45,172 nucleotides of DNA from an uncultured Lachnospiraceae bacterium. Lineage in GTDB: Bacteria; Bacillota; Clostridia; Lachnospirales; Lachnospiraceae. The stretch covers positions 1-45,172 of the forward strand of contig CAJTVD010000028.1 of the NCBI GenBank assembly GCA_910579495.1. Reading direction: 5' to 3'. The translations under genes were made by a program, and so were the position numbers. This document shows positions 1-8,227 of the stretch, one piece after another (position 1 is the stretch's first letter; each line of letters starts with the position of its first letter). The notes under the pieces were generated by a model. It did not search any database. It saw only the letters and a list, made by a program, of their open reading frames with translations, and was not told where the DNA came from.

Positions 1-138
1 CTTTTCCCTGAAAATCTTTTTAAAATAACTCTTGACTATTTACCAAATTGCTTTCCCATTTCTTTCCGTTGGGGCACACCTGCCGCAAAAGACAATCTTT
101 TCCTGCGGTACCAACCTGCTTTCCCCTAAACGCACAAT

Positions 139-194
139 GACTATTGCAATAGTCTTCCTGCAACAAGACTATCACAATAGTCACTATGTGTCAA
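139..194 (-). promoter_or_regulatory. Leftward promoter with twin BlaI-type operators
   Basis: Read leftward there is a -35 TTGACA (189-194), a 17-bp spacer and a -10 TAGTCT (166-171). Two palindromes overlap or follow it: GACTATTGCAATAGTC (139-154, perfect) and GACTATCACAATAGTC (167-182, near perfect). The layout is the same, base for base in spacing, as the promoter in front of the blaI-like gene at 3340-3394. The driven gene must start left of base 1, since no open start exists in 1-138 on the minus strand. Inference: a second target of the BlaI-like repressor. Confidence 0.8.
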
Positions 195-216
195 ATACTT
201 TTTTCCGGATCTCTTT

Positions 217-744
217 TTATCCCTTCAGGTAATCCAATAAAGGCTCCAAATATTTTCTGTCAGTCCAGTCGCACGCCTGCCCTGCCGCATCCATCAGCCC
301 CTGCATCCAGGGTTCATAAGTACTGGGGTCCTTTTTGGCTATAGACCTTTGCAGTGCACTGCACAGTGTCCTGTCCAAGAATTTCATGCTATCCATATCC
401 CATGCCCCACGCCCGTAAAAAAGAGGGATTCCCTTTAATTTCCCTGTGAGATTATGCTCCCTCACCTGCCCAAGGGCACCTTCGTTGTAAGGGGACGCGC
501 CCACGCACAGGATGGCTATTTTCTTTCCCTCCAGCCTTCCGATATGTTTTTTCAAAAATGACAGCCCGGCAATGCCGGAAGCATAAATCCCCCCGCATAA
601 GATGACCGTCCCATACTGTGCCACTTCCCCTATCATGGCTTTGGATGTTTCAGCCCTGCCATAGCCCGTGGCCTCCCCCAGCCATTGGGCATATTTCCTG
701 GCAGCCCCATATTTAGACCGATATAAGATAATTCCCTTTTCCAT
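217..744 (-). CDS. Flavodoxin-domain protein
   Basis: A 175-residue flavodoxin-like protein that would bind FMN and carry electrons, or act as a HemG-like oxidase partner. The N-terminus (GIILYRSKYGAARKYA) is the usual flavodoxin phosphate-binding loop after the first beta strand. A second strand-loop VILCGGIYASGIAG and a third AILCVGASPYNEGAL follow as in this fold. The start at 744 is chosen for the GGAAGGA upstream; a longer reading to 768 lacks a good site. It is the last gene of the leftward blaI-blaR1-tetR operon and its start overlaps the end of tetR by about 30 bases, which suggests coupled translation. Substrate unknown. Confidence 0.75.
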   Translation of the reverse strand: MEKGIILYRSKYGAARKYAQWLGEATGYGRAETSKAMIGEVAQYGTVILCGGIYASGIAGLSFLKKHIGRLEGKKIAILCVGASPYNEGALGQVREHNLTGKLKGIPLFYGRGAWDMDSMKFLDRTLCSALQRSIAKKDPSTYEPWMQGLMDAAGQACDWTDRKYLEPLLDYLKG

Positions 745-1258
745 CGTTGTTCCTTCCCTTTCTGCCATAAGCTGGAAACCGATTTTTATTTTCCAGCGCC
801 TGCTTTAAAAAAGCTTCATAGGCGGTTTCCTGCTGTGTATAGATTTCATCTGCCGAAATCCCCGGTGTTGCCACCGCAAAAACTGTGCCGATGCCAATGG
901 TATAGAGCAGCATATTTAAATGTAGCTGCCTGGCCCGCTGCAGGCTGATCTGCAGCTTATCCGCAAGAAAGATAGCCGCCTGGGGAGATGCCTCCGCCTG
1001 GTATAAATCCTCCAGGGAGGAAATCCCCTTTCTCTGGTGCAGGATAAATATCTTGAACAGATTGGGCTCCTCCCTGGCCAGTTGTGCCACCTCCTGGCGC
1101 AGGGTGTCCATATTTTTACAATAGCTGTAAATAGGCTGCACAGAACAGCCTATTTTGTCTGCAATATTTTTCACCAAAACCTCCTCCATACCGCCGCTCC
1201 TGGCAATCTCGAAGGCTGCCTGGACCACCATTTCCTTTGTAATTCTCTGCTTTGGCAT
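713..1258 (-). CDS. TetR family transcriptional regulator
   Basis: A 181-residue regulator. The N-terminal helix-turn-helix is visible around residues 8-50 (VVQAAFEIARSGG, then VKNIADKIGCSVQPIYSYCK), followed by an all-helical ligand domain. The start at 1258 follows GGAGGG at a spacing of seven; the ATG 15 bases upstream overlaps that site. It lies between the BlaR1-like gene and the flavodoxin in one leftward operon, so it should be induced with them. The HTH resembles that of the regulator at 4323-4895 (same PI-F/Y...NMD pattern), so the two may be paralogues. Ligand unknown. Confidence 0.85.
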   Translation of the reverse strand: MPKQRITKEMVVQAAFEIARSGGMEEVLVKNIADKIGCSVQPIYSYCKNMDTLRQEVAQLAREEPNLFKIFILHQRKGISSLEDLYQAEASPQAAIFLADKLQISLQRARQLHLNMLLYTIGIGTVFAVATPGISADEIYTQQETAYEAFLKQALENKNRFPAYGRKGRNNDGKGNYLISV

Positions 1259-1313
1259 TTTACGTCCCTCCATAATGCTGTGGTGGTAACGGCCCTTCGC
1301 CGCAGCATCCCCC

Positions 1314-2774
1314 TTATCTCCATCTTTTCGTATACGCTGCCGACTCCCTTGGGGAAAGCTGCTGTACTCCCTTTATTTTTCCGTCCCCGCCATACTCGGT
1401 GACCACGCCCGTATCGCCGTTTGTCCCCCCGGCAGGGCGCAAAAACAGCCTTCCGGAAAACCCTTCTTCTATGGGAATCTCATTATCGGCAAAAAAATAA
1501 ACCGGCTCCCCCTGGTAATAAAGCTGGTAATCATCCCCCATGGCTTCCACGCTCATGCCAAAGTCCTGATACGCTTCCATAATGCTTTTTATGCTGCTTT
1601 TATCCGCCTCCCCTTCCCTGTCTGTGGTGACGGCTTCCATGGCCATGCTGCTGTCTGCACTGGCTGTCTCTTCCCCTCCCTGTTCCTGGGTAAGGCCCAC
1701 TGTATACCAAGCCACAGCCTCCGCCCCGCCCTCCTGGGGCTGTGCGTCCTCCATCTGCCAGTCGACAGCATAGCTTGCGCCGTTTAGCTCCTCCGCCCTG
1801 GCATCCCCAGGGCCAGTGACAAACACCGTCAACGCCGCCGTTACGGCAATTGCCGCCACAAGAGCCCCTACAGCAGAAAGCCTCCTGATTTTCATAACCG
1901 CCGCAATTCTTTCTTTGACCGCATTTTTCCCAAAACCCATTCCCATGCGGAAACCTGCCGCCCGCTGCTGGGCCATGGAAAGCAGCGCCATGGCATAATC
2001 CCTGCTGCTGCCTGCCCTGCGCACTACAATCTCATCGCACAAAAGTTCCATATCCCTGCTGTATGTAAAGTACAGCGCCCAAACCAGGGGATTAAACCAG
2101 TGGATGCAAAGAGCCAGATGGGCAACCACCTTTTTCAGGTTATCGTGGTTTCTGATATGTACCAGCTCATGTGCCAGGCAAAGCCCGGCCTCCCTTCCCT
2201 GTGTTTGGCCAATACCCTTGGGAAAAACAATGGCCGGGCGGAATATCCCATAGGTTACAGGCGTTGCCGTGCGGTCAGATACCTGAAATCTCACTTTTTT
2301 CATCCGCCTTCTGCCCGCTTCCCCCACAGCCGCCAAAAGAAGCGCCCTCTCACGCTCCGGCATGGGGAGCCCCTCCCGGAACAGCTGGCTGTCCCTGTGG
2401 TACAAATAAAAGGAACCTGCCATCATTCCCCCGGCTCCCAGGAAATAGGCCAGCCACAAAACCAGTTTCAGGTTCCCCTCCAGCCCCTGGGATGTGATGG
2501 TGGTGGTAACCACTTGCTTCCCATCATATTCCGCCTCTGCTGCGCCCACCGCTGTTTCCACTTTCACAATCCCCTGCCGGTCCTTTATGTTTCCCAAGCT
2601 GCCGATCCCCGGCGCGGGCAAAGGCAGCGCAAAAGGCAGCAGTAAACGCAAAATGGCAATTTCCCATAACAAAACCATAACGCCCTTGGGCAGCCTGTGT
2701 ACAAAGAAGAAGCGGAACGCCATAATTCCAACAATCAATATTCCAGCCGTCAGGCTCATCTGCACTAGATTCAT
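1314..2774 (-). CDS. BlaR1-like M56 membrane metallopeptidase
   Basis: A 486-residue integral membrane protease of the BlaR1/MecR1 M56 family, which on a signal cleaves or triggers cleavage of a BlaI repressor. Hydrophobic segments lie at about residues 5-25, 35-52 and 108-125. The zinc motif HELVH is at about 202-206, followed by the family's downstream helix and glutamate region (WFNPLVWALYFTYSRDMELL and DE). A further membrane segment follows at about 300-320. The remaining C-terminal part is only about 165 residues and I see no penicillin-binding SxxK/SxN/KTG set, so it is probably not a beta-lactam sensor. The start at 2774 follows GGAGG at a spacing of six. Second gene of the operon, behind repeat A. 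Confidence 0.85.
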   Translation of the reverse strand: MNLVQMSLTAGILIVGIMAFRFFFVHRLPKGVMVLLWEIAILRLLLPFALPLPAPGIGSLGNIKDRQGIVKVETAVGAAEAEYDGKQVVTTTITSQGLEGNLKLVLWLAYFLGAGGMMAGSFYLYHRDSQLFREGLPMPERERALLLAAVGEAGRRRMKKVRFQVSDRTATPVTYGIFRPAIVFPKGIGQTQGREAGLCLAHELVHIRNHDNLKKVVAHLALCIHWFNPLVWALYFTYSRDMELLCDEIVVRRAGSSRDYAMALLSMAQQRAAGFRMGMGFGKNAVKERIAAVMKIRRLSAVGALVAAIAVTAALTVFVTGPGDARAEELNGASYAVDWQMEDAQPQEGGAEAVAWYTVGLTQEQGGEETASADSSMAMEAVTTDREGEADKSSIKSIMEAYQDFGMSVEAMGDDYQLYYQGEPVYFFADNEIPIEEGFSGRLFLRPAGGTNGDTGVVTEYGGDGKIKGVQQLSPRESAAYTKRWR

Positions 2775-2785
2775 TCTTTTCCTCC

Positions 2786-2912
2786 ATTCCAGTCCCGCAT
2801 CTGCCCTCCCAGTGCCCTTGTTCGGCAGAGCAAATCCTGTCTGCTCCCCAGCCAGCATTTCCTCTGGGGCTCTTCACGGGCAAATGCTGTGGGTACTGTC
2901 CCGCATCTGCCC
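2786..2912 (-). repeat. Dispersed intergenic repeat, copy A
   Basis: This fills the gap between the blaI-like and blaR1-like genes. It aligns along its whole length with 23990-24114, which lies between the two sensor kinases. Shared landmarks on the minus strand are GGGCRGATGCGG at the start, CCAGAGGAAAT, CAGACAGGAT, and a closing GGGCRGATGCGGRACTGGAAT. The closing part runs straight into the ribosome binding site of the downstream gene. Both copies sit in the same orientation relative to the operon. Confidence 0.8.
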
Positions 2913-2920
2913 TTTTTACT

Positions 2921-3274
2921 TCAGCTTAGATCGTTAATCATCTTTTTAAGCTGCTCTACTTCCTCCCCGGATAGTTTCTTGCCGTCTAAAAAGGCCGCGA
3001 AAAATTTTTCCTTTGAACCGTCAAACATTTTGTCAATCAGCTCCTCGGTCTCATAGTCCTGGATTTCCTGGCGGGATATCAGCGCATGGCAGACAAAGCC
3101 CGGCTCTTCCCTTCTGATTGCCCCCTTATCTACACATTTTTTTATTACTGTGTAGGTGGTATTCCGGTTCCATCCAATCTCTTCCTTTAAAATCTTCACA
3201 ATCTGCCCGGCGGCGGTATCTCCCTGCTGCCACAGCACTTCCATTACTTTTCTTTCAGAATCAAATAGTTTCAT
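2921..3274 (-). CDS. blaI: BlaI/MecI family repressor
   Basis: A 117-residue winged-helix repressor of the BlaI/MecI (penicillinase repressor) family. Residues 1-75 hold the DNA-binding domain: DSERKVMEVLWQQGD, then NRNTTYTVIKKCVDKGAI, the usual helix and wing. The C-terminal helices (ETEELIDKMFDGS, EEVEQLKKMI) form the dimer region that the partner protease normally cuts. The start at 3274 is preceded by GGGAAGGGG. The open frame runs back to 3394, but those extra codons read through the operators and promoter and cannot be translated from the predicted transcript. First gene of the leftward operon and presumably autorepressed through 3340-3382. Confidence 0.92.
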   Translation of the reverse strand: MKLFDSERKVMEVLWQQGDTAAGQIVKILKEEIGWNRNTTYTVIKKCVDKGAIRREEPGFVCHALISRQEIQDYETEELIDKMFDGSKEKFFAAFLDGKKLSGEEVEQLKKMINDLS

Positions 3275-3339
3275 TTGGCCATCCCCTTCCCGCTTTTCCC
3301 TAAATGCCTGCGCATCCTTTACTGTCCCAAAAACAAAAC

Positions 3340-3394
3340 AACTATTATAATAGTCTACCAAATCCAGACTATCATAATAGTTGCCCCATGTCAA
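3340..3394 (-). promoter_or_regulatory. blaI operon promoter with twin operators
   Basis: Leftward -35 TTGACA (3389-3394), a 17-bp spacer and a -10 TAGTCT (3366-3371). Operators are AACTATTATAATAGTC (3340-3355) and GACTATCATAATAGTT (3367-3382), centred 27 bp apart. The inner operator covers the -10 and the other lies just downstream of the start site, the expected position for autorepression by the BlaI-like protein. Confidence 0.82.
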
Positions 3395-3449
3395 TTCTCT
3401 TTCCCTGTTTTCTGCCCTGCAATACAGGCCAGCCTCTATGCTGTAAGCT

Positions 3450-4085
3450 TTATTCAGGCCCGCATACGCCGCCTTGCAGGCACTGGCATTCCCCCAGCAA
3501 TTCCTCCCGGTATACGGTATCCAAAACGATCCGGTGGAAATCCTGCATCCGCTTTTCCTCCATCAGCCTCTCCCCCAGCTTTACCAACGGCATCTTCTTC
3601 CACTTAGGGGCAATTCCTTCCTGGTTAAAATATCTGGCATAGGAAAACCCCCGGCTTTCCGCTTCCGATCCCTGGAACACTGACACAACGGCATCCATCA
3701 ATTTTACCACTGGGGAGCCTGCAAAGGCCTCCCCTAAATGTTGTGCGCCATTCTCCTGATATTTTTCGTCAAAGCACAGGGCGAAATCATATTTTCCCCA
3801 CACATCTCCCTCATAAGCCAATGACCCGGAAATGTCCCCCTTGCCGGAGGGAAGGGAAACCTGCTCCATCAACTCCAGGGTATAGCTCCTGCCTTTAAAC
3901 TCTGTCTCCATTTCAAACATCTGGGAAATAAAAGCCCCCTCCTGGGTGTCTTCATTCTCCAGCACAAAAGATATGGGCTTATAGTCCATCCCCTCCCACT
4001 TCTGCTTTCCCGATAACGTCCGCTCCGCCAGGGAACTTAGCAAAAGCTCCATTGTCTCTTTATCTATCTCCTCATACATCCCCAT
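3450..4085 (-). CDS. Hypothetical protein, 211 aa
   Basis: Not recognised. A soluble, acidic protein without signal peptide or membrane helix, ending in a short cysteine-bearing tail (CQCLQGGVCGPE). The start at 4085 is placed at the ATG nine bases behind AGGAGG; a second ATG two codons later is too far from it. The gene has its own leftward promoter (4201-4229) and a 10-bp inverted repeat in its leader (4133-4142 with 4174-4183). It sits between the blaI operon and the divergent tetR-ABC unit, and its promoter is back to back with that unit's. Function unknown. Confidence 0.7.
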   Translation of the reverse strand: MGMYEEIDKETMELLLSSLAERTLSGKQKWEGMDYKPISFVLENEDTQEGAFISQMFEMETEFKGRSYTLELMEQVSLPSGKGDISGSLAYEGDVWGKYDFALCFDEKYQENGAQHLGEAFAGSPVVKLMDAVVSVFQGSEAESRGFSYARYFNQEGIAPKWKKMPLVKLGERLMEEKRMQDFHRIVLDTVYREELLGECQCLQGGVCGPE

Positions 4086-4132
4086 AAACGTACACCTCCT
4101 GCCTTCCTTTTCCTCTCTTTGCCAGCCCACAT

Positions 4133-4183
4133 CCGTTGCAGCTTTTTCACCCATTGCCGCACTTCCAGCTAACGCTGCAACGG
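4133..4183 (-). promoter_or_regulatory. Leader inverted repeat of the 3450-4085 gene
   Basis: CCGTTGCAGC at 4133-4142 and GCTGCAACGG at 4174-4183 form a perfect 10-bp inverted repeat around a 31-base loop. It lies inside the transcribed leader of the unknown gene, 48 bases before its start codon. No T tract follows, so it is a hairpin or a protein site rather than a terminator. Confidence 0.5.
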
Positions 4184-4200
4184 AACTGATATCATAAAAT

Positions 4201-4229
4201 ATTATAGCATATCATTCCAGGATAGGCAA
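4201..4229 (-). promoter_or_regulatory. Leftward promoter of the 3450-4085 gene
   Basis: Minus strand -35 TTGCCT (4224-4229), 17-bp spacer, -10 TATAAT (4201-4206). It lies back to back with the rightward promoter at 4250-4278. Confidence 0.65.
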
Positions 4230-4249
4230 AAAAAACAGATTTATCTTGC

Positions 4250-4307
4250 TTGACAGTACCCGCTGTTTGCATTATATTAAAACATATAATTTAAAACATC
4301 AGTTTTA
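4250..4307 (+). promoter_or_regulatory. tetR-ABC promoter and candidate TetR operator
   Basis: -35 TTGACA (4250-4255), 17-bp spacer, -10 TATATT (4273-4278). A direct repeat TTAAAACAT occurs at 4277-4285 and 4291-4299, and an inverted repeat TAAAAC-ATCA-GTTTTA at 4292-4307. Both cover the start site, as expected for an autoregulating TetR protein. The 12-mer ATTAAAACATAT (4276-4287) recurs at almost the same position in the hemolysin III promoter (17557-17568). Confidence 0.7.
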
Positions 4308-4322
4308 GAAAGAAGGGATGCC

Positions 4323-4895
4323 ATGCCGCCGAAAGCCAAATTTAAAAAAGAGGAAATAATAAATGCCGCCTTTGAGATTACCAGGACCCAGGGGCTGGAA
4401 AAGCTTACCGCCCGGGAACTGGGGAACCGGCTGGGCAGCTCTGCCAGGCCCATTTTTACGGTGTTCGAAAATATGGACCAGGTAAAAGCCCAGGTGGTTG
4501 CCTGTGCCAAAGAACACTATCGGCACTATATCGAAAGGGGGCTGCAAAGCGAAAATGCTTTTAGGGGGGTAGGGCTTAGTTATATCACCTTCGCCATGGA
4601 AGAGCCCCAATTATTCCAGCTTCTGTTCATGAGCGCCAACCCCAGGCATACAGGCATCGCCAATATTCTGCCTGAAATAGACGCCAGCTATGGGCAGATT
4701 TTAAAATCCGTGCAGGAGCCCCACCACCTAAGCCGCCAGGCAGCGGAACGGGTATACCAGCATCTATGGACCTATACCCACGGCATTGCCGCTATGTGTG
4801 TTACAAAGCTCTGCGATTACACAATGGAAGAAATCGCAGAACGGTTAACAGAAGTTTTTAAAAGCCTCCTGGCAGCCCAGCCAAAGGATAATTGA
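4323..4895 (+). CDS. TetR family transcriptional regulator
   Basis: A 190-residue regulator. The helix-turn-helix occupies about residues 8-52 (IINAAFEITRTQGLEKLTAR, then ELGNRLGSSARPIFTVF). The rest is a helical ligand-binding and dimer domain. An AAGAAGGG site precedes the start. It is followed after 44 bases by an ABC ATPase gene and then an FtsX-type permease, so it most likely controls this transporter and itself through the repeats at 4276-4307. Ligand unknown; transporters of this class often expel peptides or lipophilic drugs. Confidence 0.88.
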   Translation: MPPKAKFKKEEIINAAFEITRTQGLEKLTARELGNRLGSSARPIFTVFENMDQVKAQVVACAKEHYRHYIERGLQSENAFRGVGLSYITFAMEEPQLFQLLFMSANPRHTGIANILPEIDASYGQILKSVQEPHHLSRQAAERVYQHLWTYTHGIAAMCVTKLCDYTMEEIAERLTEVFKSLLAAQPKDN

Positions 4896-4939
4896 CCAAA
4901 GGCCAGGCAAGGGAAATAGACAGAAAGGGATTGTGAAAA

Positions 4940-5632
4940 ATGATCAAAATAGAGAATATAACAAAATCTTACGGCACAGGGGCCAGCAAAACCGAAGTCC
5001 TGAAAGGGATTTCCTTCACCATTGCACCAGGGGATTTCCTGGTGGTCCTTGGTGCCTCCGGTTCAGGAAAATCCACCCTTTTAAACGTCATATCCGGATT
5101 GGAACAGGCAGATAGCGGGACCGTTTCCTATGGGGGAAAGGACATCTCCTCCCTAAGCGACAAGGAACTTACCAGATTCCGGCGGGACCAGATAGGTTAC
5201 ATTTTCCAGCAGTACTTTTTACTGCCAAACCTGGATGTGGATAAGAACGTAAAAATGGGTGCCGATCTGGCTGGCAACAAGGATTACCGGCAGGTGATAA
5301 ACGCAGTGGGGCTTTCCGGGAAGGAAAACAAATATCCCCATGAATTAAGCGGCGGGGAGCAGCAGCGGGCCGCCGTGGCCAGGGCGCTTTCCAAAAAACC
5401 CCGGGTGCTTTACCTGGACGAACCCACAGGGGCGCTGGACGAACGTACCGGGCGGCAGGTGCTGGACTACATTGTAAAGCTGCAAAAGGAACAGGGCTTT
5501 ACCATGGTTATGGTCACCCACAATGCCAACATTGCCTATATGGCAAACCGGGTGATCCGCATGAACAGCGGGCAGATTGTGGAGCAATACGAAAACGCTG
5601 CGCCAAAGGGCGCTTATGAAATTGCCTGGTAA
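4940..5632 (+). CDS. ABC transporter ATP-binding protein (MacB/LolD type)
   Basis: A 230-residue ATPase. Walker A is GASGSGKST (about residues 35-43), the signature is LSGGEQQRAAVARAL (about 137-151), and Walker B with the catalytic Glu is VLYLDEPTGALDE. TGALD after Walker B is typical of the MacB/LolD/FtsE group that works with FtsX-like permeases by mechanotransmission. It lies 18-27 bases before the permease gene and behind the TetR gene, so it is part of a three-gene unit. Substrate not determinable from sequence. Confidence 0.93.
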   Translation: MIKIENITKSYGTGASKTEVLKGISFTIAPGDFLVVLGASGSGKSTLLNVISGLEQADSGTVSYGGKDISSLSDKELTRFRRDQIGYIFQQYFLLPNLDVDKNVKMGADLAGNKDYRQVINAVGLSGKENKYPHELSGGEQQRAAVARALSKKPRVLYLDEPTGALDERTGRQVLDYIVKLQKEQGFTMVMVTHNANIAYMANRVIRMNSGQIVEQYENAAPKGAYEIAW

Positions 5633-5659
5633 AACCGGGAGAAAGGCAAGGTGGCTGTA

Positions 5660-6799
5660 ATGATCATCACCATCAAAGATCTTTTCAAAATGGCCGGCAT
5701 CCTGGCCGTGGCCTTCTGCGCGGTAATTGTCTGCGCTATGTTCCTCAACTTCAATCTGGACCTGCTGGCTTTGAAACAGCGGGCGGACTTTCCCGTTTAT
5801 GAACCGGTTTACAAAATCATGGAAATGAACGGCAAAGTGATCTGCGGCGTCAGCGGGGGATGCCTTTTCCTTACCTCCATTGTGCTTTTGTGTTTTTACA
5901 TAGGGCATTATATTGATACCCACAAAAAGGAACTGGGAATCCTGAAAGCCCTGGGTTATTCCCGGCTGCAGATGGCAGTGGGCTTTTCCGCTTTTGGCGG
6001 CTGCGTGCTGGCGGGGACAGGGCTGGGCTATGGGGCCTCATGGCTCTTTCTTATGCCCAGGTTTTATGAAATGCAAAATAAAGACGGGCTTCTCCCGGAA
6101 ATCCGGATGCATTTCCATCCGTGGCTTTTCCTTGCCCTTGTGGCGGCCCCCACGGCTTTCTTCGCCCTGCTGGCAATATTTTACAGCTACCACAAGCTGG
6201 GAGTCCCTGCCCTGTCCCTTCTGCGGGGAACCTCTGGCACAAAGGCCAAAAAAGCGAAAAAGGTTTCCTGCCTGCCTTTTTTGCAGGAGCTGTCCCGGAG
6301 CAATGTGAGGCAGCGCAAATCCCTGGTCTTTTTTATCACCTTTGCGGTCTTTTGCTTCTCCTCCATGGTACAGATGTCCGCCAGTATGGAAGCGCTGGCC
6401 AGCGCCATGATGGCTGCCATGATCTTTTGCATCGGCATTTTCCTGGCGGTAGTCACCCTGTTTCTTGCCACTACTTCTGTGGTAAGGGCAAACGGTAAAA
6501 CCATCACCATGATGAAGGTCTTTGGATATGGCGCCCGGGACTGTGCCCGGGCGGTGCTGGGAGGCTACCGCCCATGGGCTTACCTGGGCTTTGCCCTGGG
6601 GACTGTTTATCAATATGGGCTACTGAAGGTTATGGTGGAATTTGTTTTTCAGGATATGGAAGGGATGCCTGCGTATGGCTTTGACTTTCCGGCCATGGCG
6701 GCCACACTGGCGGCATTTGTGGTTCTCTACGAAACTATTATGCTGGCTTATGCCAGGAAAATGGAAAAGGCCCCGTTAAAGGAGATTATGCTGGAATAG
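5660..6799 (+). CDS. FtsX-like ABC permease
   Basis: A 379-residue membrane protein, partner of the preceding ATPase. The N-terminal helix at about residues 9-31 is followed by a short outer domain. A helix with the FtsX cytoplasmic motif (HKKELGILKALGYSRLQM) then follows, with more membrane segments at about 110-130 and 155-180, and a second half with the same KVFGYGARDCARA signature before the last two helices. So two FtsX units are fused, with a small extracytoplasmic loop. Start: ATG at 5660 behind AAGGTGG; a GTG three codons earlier (5651) behind GAAAGG is possible. The unit ends at the terminator 6845-6878. Confidence 0.87.
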   Translation: MIITIKDLFKMAGILAVAFCAVIVCAMFLNFNLDLLALKQRADFPVYEPVYKIMEMNGKVICGVSGGCLFLTSIVLLCFYIGHYIDTHKKELGILKALGYSRLQMAVGFSAFGGCVLAGTGLGYGASWLFLMPRFYEMQNKDGLLPEIRMHFHPWLFLALVAAPTAFFALLAIFYSYHKLGVPALSLLRGTSGTKAKKAKKVSCLPFLQELSRSNVRQRKSLVFFITFAVFCFSSMVQMSASMEALASAMMAAMIFCIGIFLAVVTLFLATTSVVRANGKTITMMKVFGYGARDCARAVLGGYRPWAYLGFALGTVYQYGLLKVMVEFVFQDMEGMPAYGFDFPAMAATLAAFVVLYETIMLAYARKMEKAPLKEIMLE

Positions 6800-6844
6800 G
6801 GCCTGTCCCCTGGCAGCGTATTTGGTCCTGGCTGTTATTGCCAG

Positions 6845-6878
6845 AAAAAGGCATATGCGAAACCGCATATGCCTTTTT
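6845..6878. terminator. Bidirectional terminator between permease and metK
   Basis: A perfect 10-bp stem GGCATATGCG/CGCATATGCC (6850-6859, 6864-6873) with loop AAAC, flanked by A5 and T5. It can stop the rightward permease transcript and the leftward metK transcript. Confidence 0.9.
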
Positions 6879-6896
6879 AAAACCAACTTTTGTTTC

Positions 6897-8102
6897 TTAC
6901 TGTAAATACTTCTTCAATTCCTCTGCCTTATCCAGCTTCTCCCAGGGCAGGTCCAGGTCGTTGCGGCCGAAATGCCCGTAAGCGGCCGTCTGCTTGTAAA
7001 TGGGGCGGCGCAGATCCAGCATTTTGATGATTCCCGCCGGGCGGAGGTCAAATTTTTCCCTGATAATTTCCACCAGCTTTTCATTGTCCAGCTTTCCGGT
7101 GCCGAAGGTGTCAACCATAATAGAAGTAGGCTGTGCCACGCCGATGGCATAGGATAACTGGATCTCGCACTTATCTGCCAGCCCAGCGCCTACAATGTTC
7201 TTGGCCACATAACGTGCCGCGTAAGCCGCGCTTCTGTCTACCTTGGTGCAGTCCTTGCCGGAGAATGCGCCGCCGCCGTGGCGTGCATAACCGCCGTAGG
7301 TGTCCACAATGATCTTCCGGCCTGTAAGGCCTGCATCCCCATGAGGCCCCCCGATAACAAAACGGCCTGTGGGATTGATGAAATACTTGGTATTTTCATC
7401 TGTCAGCTCTTTCGGCAGAACCGGGTCAAAAACATATTTTTTGATGTCCTCATGGATCTGTTCCTGGGACACGTCCTCGTCATGCTGGGTGGAAAGCACT
7501 ACAGCCTCCAGGCGGATGGGCTTCCCAGCCTCGTCATATTCCACGGAAACCTGGCTTTTCCCGTCCGGGCGCAGGTAAGGGAGTGTCCCATCCTTGCGCA
7601 CTTTGGTAAGCTGCAGGGCAAGCTTGTGGGCAAGGGAAATGGAATAGGGCATATATTCTTCCGTTTCGTTGGTTGCATAGCCAAACATCATCCCCTGGTC
7701 CCCGGCTCCTATGGCCTCAATTTCCTCATCGGTCATTTTATTTTCCGCAGCATCGCCCTGCTTTGCCTCCAAGGCCTTATCCACGCCCATGGCAATGTCT
7801 GCCGACTGCTCATCAATGGCCACAAACACTGCGCAGGTGTTGCCGTCAAAGCCGTATTCGGACTTGGTATAGCCGATTTCCTTAACCGTGTCCCGCACGA
7901 TTTTCTGAATATCCACATAAGCGTTGGTAGTGATCTCCCCTGTTACCAGCACGAAGCCTGTACAGGTAGCAGTTTCACATGCCACACGGCTCATGGGGTC
8001 TTTTTCCATACATGCATCCAGAATCGCGTCAGAGATGGCATCGCAGACTTTGTCCGGATGCCCTTCCGTTACTGATTCTGAAGTAAATAAATGTTTTTCC
8101 AT
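6897..8102 (-). CDS. metK: S-adenosylmethionine synthase
   Basis: A 401-residue methionine adenosyltransferase that makes SAM from methionine and ATP in the cytoplasm. The N-terminal GHPDKVCDAISDAILDA holds the catalytic His and a metal-binding Asp. GAGDQGMMFGYA (about residues 112-123) is the signature loop, and GGGAFSGKDCTKVDRSAAY is the P-loop-like second signature. Length fits the family. The start at 8102 is chosen because MEKHLFTSESVTEGHPDK is the usual N-terminus and GGAGGG precedes it; the longer frame runs into the leader. It is controlled by the SAM riboswitch and terminator at 8228-8386. Confidence 0.98.
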   Translation of the reverse strand: MEKHLFTSESVTEGHPDKVCDAISDAILDACMEKDPMSRVACETATCTGFVLVTGEITTNAYVDIQKIVRDTVKEIGYTKSEYGFDGNTCAVFVAIDEQSADIAMGVDKALEAKQGDAAENKMTDEEIEAIGAGDQGMMFGYATNETEEYMPYSISLAHKLALQLTKVRKDGTLPYLRPDGKSQVSVEYDEAGKPIRLEAVVLSTQHDEDVSQEQIHEDIKKYVFDPVLPKELTDENTKYFINPTGRFVIGGPHGDAGLTGRKIIVDTYGGYARHGGGAFSGKDCTKVDRSAAYAARYVAKNIVGAGLADKCEIQLSYAIGVAQPTSIMVDTFGTGKLDNEKLVEIIREKFDLRPAGIIKMLDLRRPIYKQTAAYGHFGRNDLDLPWEKLDKAEELKKYLQ

Positions 8103-8227
8103 GTTTCCCTCCATTCTGAAGCACTCCCACTTCATTCTCTGCAAAATATTACCAGTATGTATCCCTCTTTGGCCCACGCCAGGCCAATGGGATGCAATTT
8201 ATGGCTTCCTGCATGCACAGCACGCAG

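Noticed and set aside
2100..2645. 181-codon plus frame opposite the BlaR1-like gene
   Set aside because: Shadow of the M56 protease frame; His/Pro-rich composition without domain features.
7278..8075. 265-codon open frame on the plus strand opposite metK
   Set aside because: It is the mirror of a strongly conserved gene, has no ribosome site and no recognisable domain.
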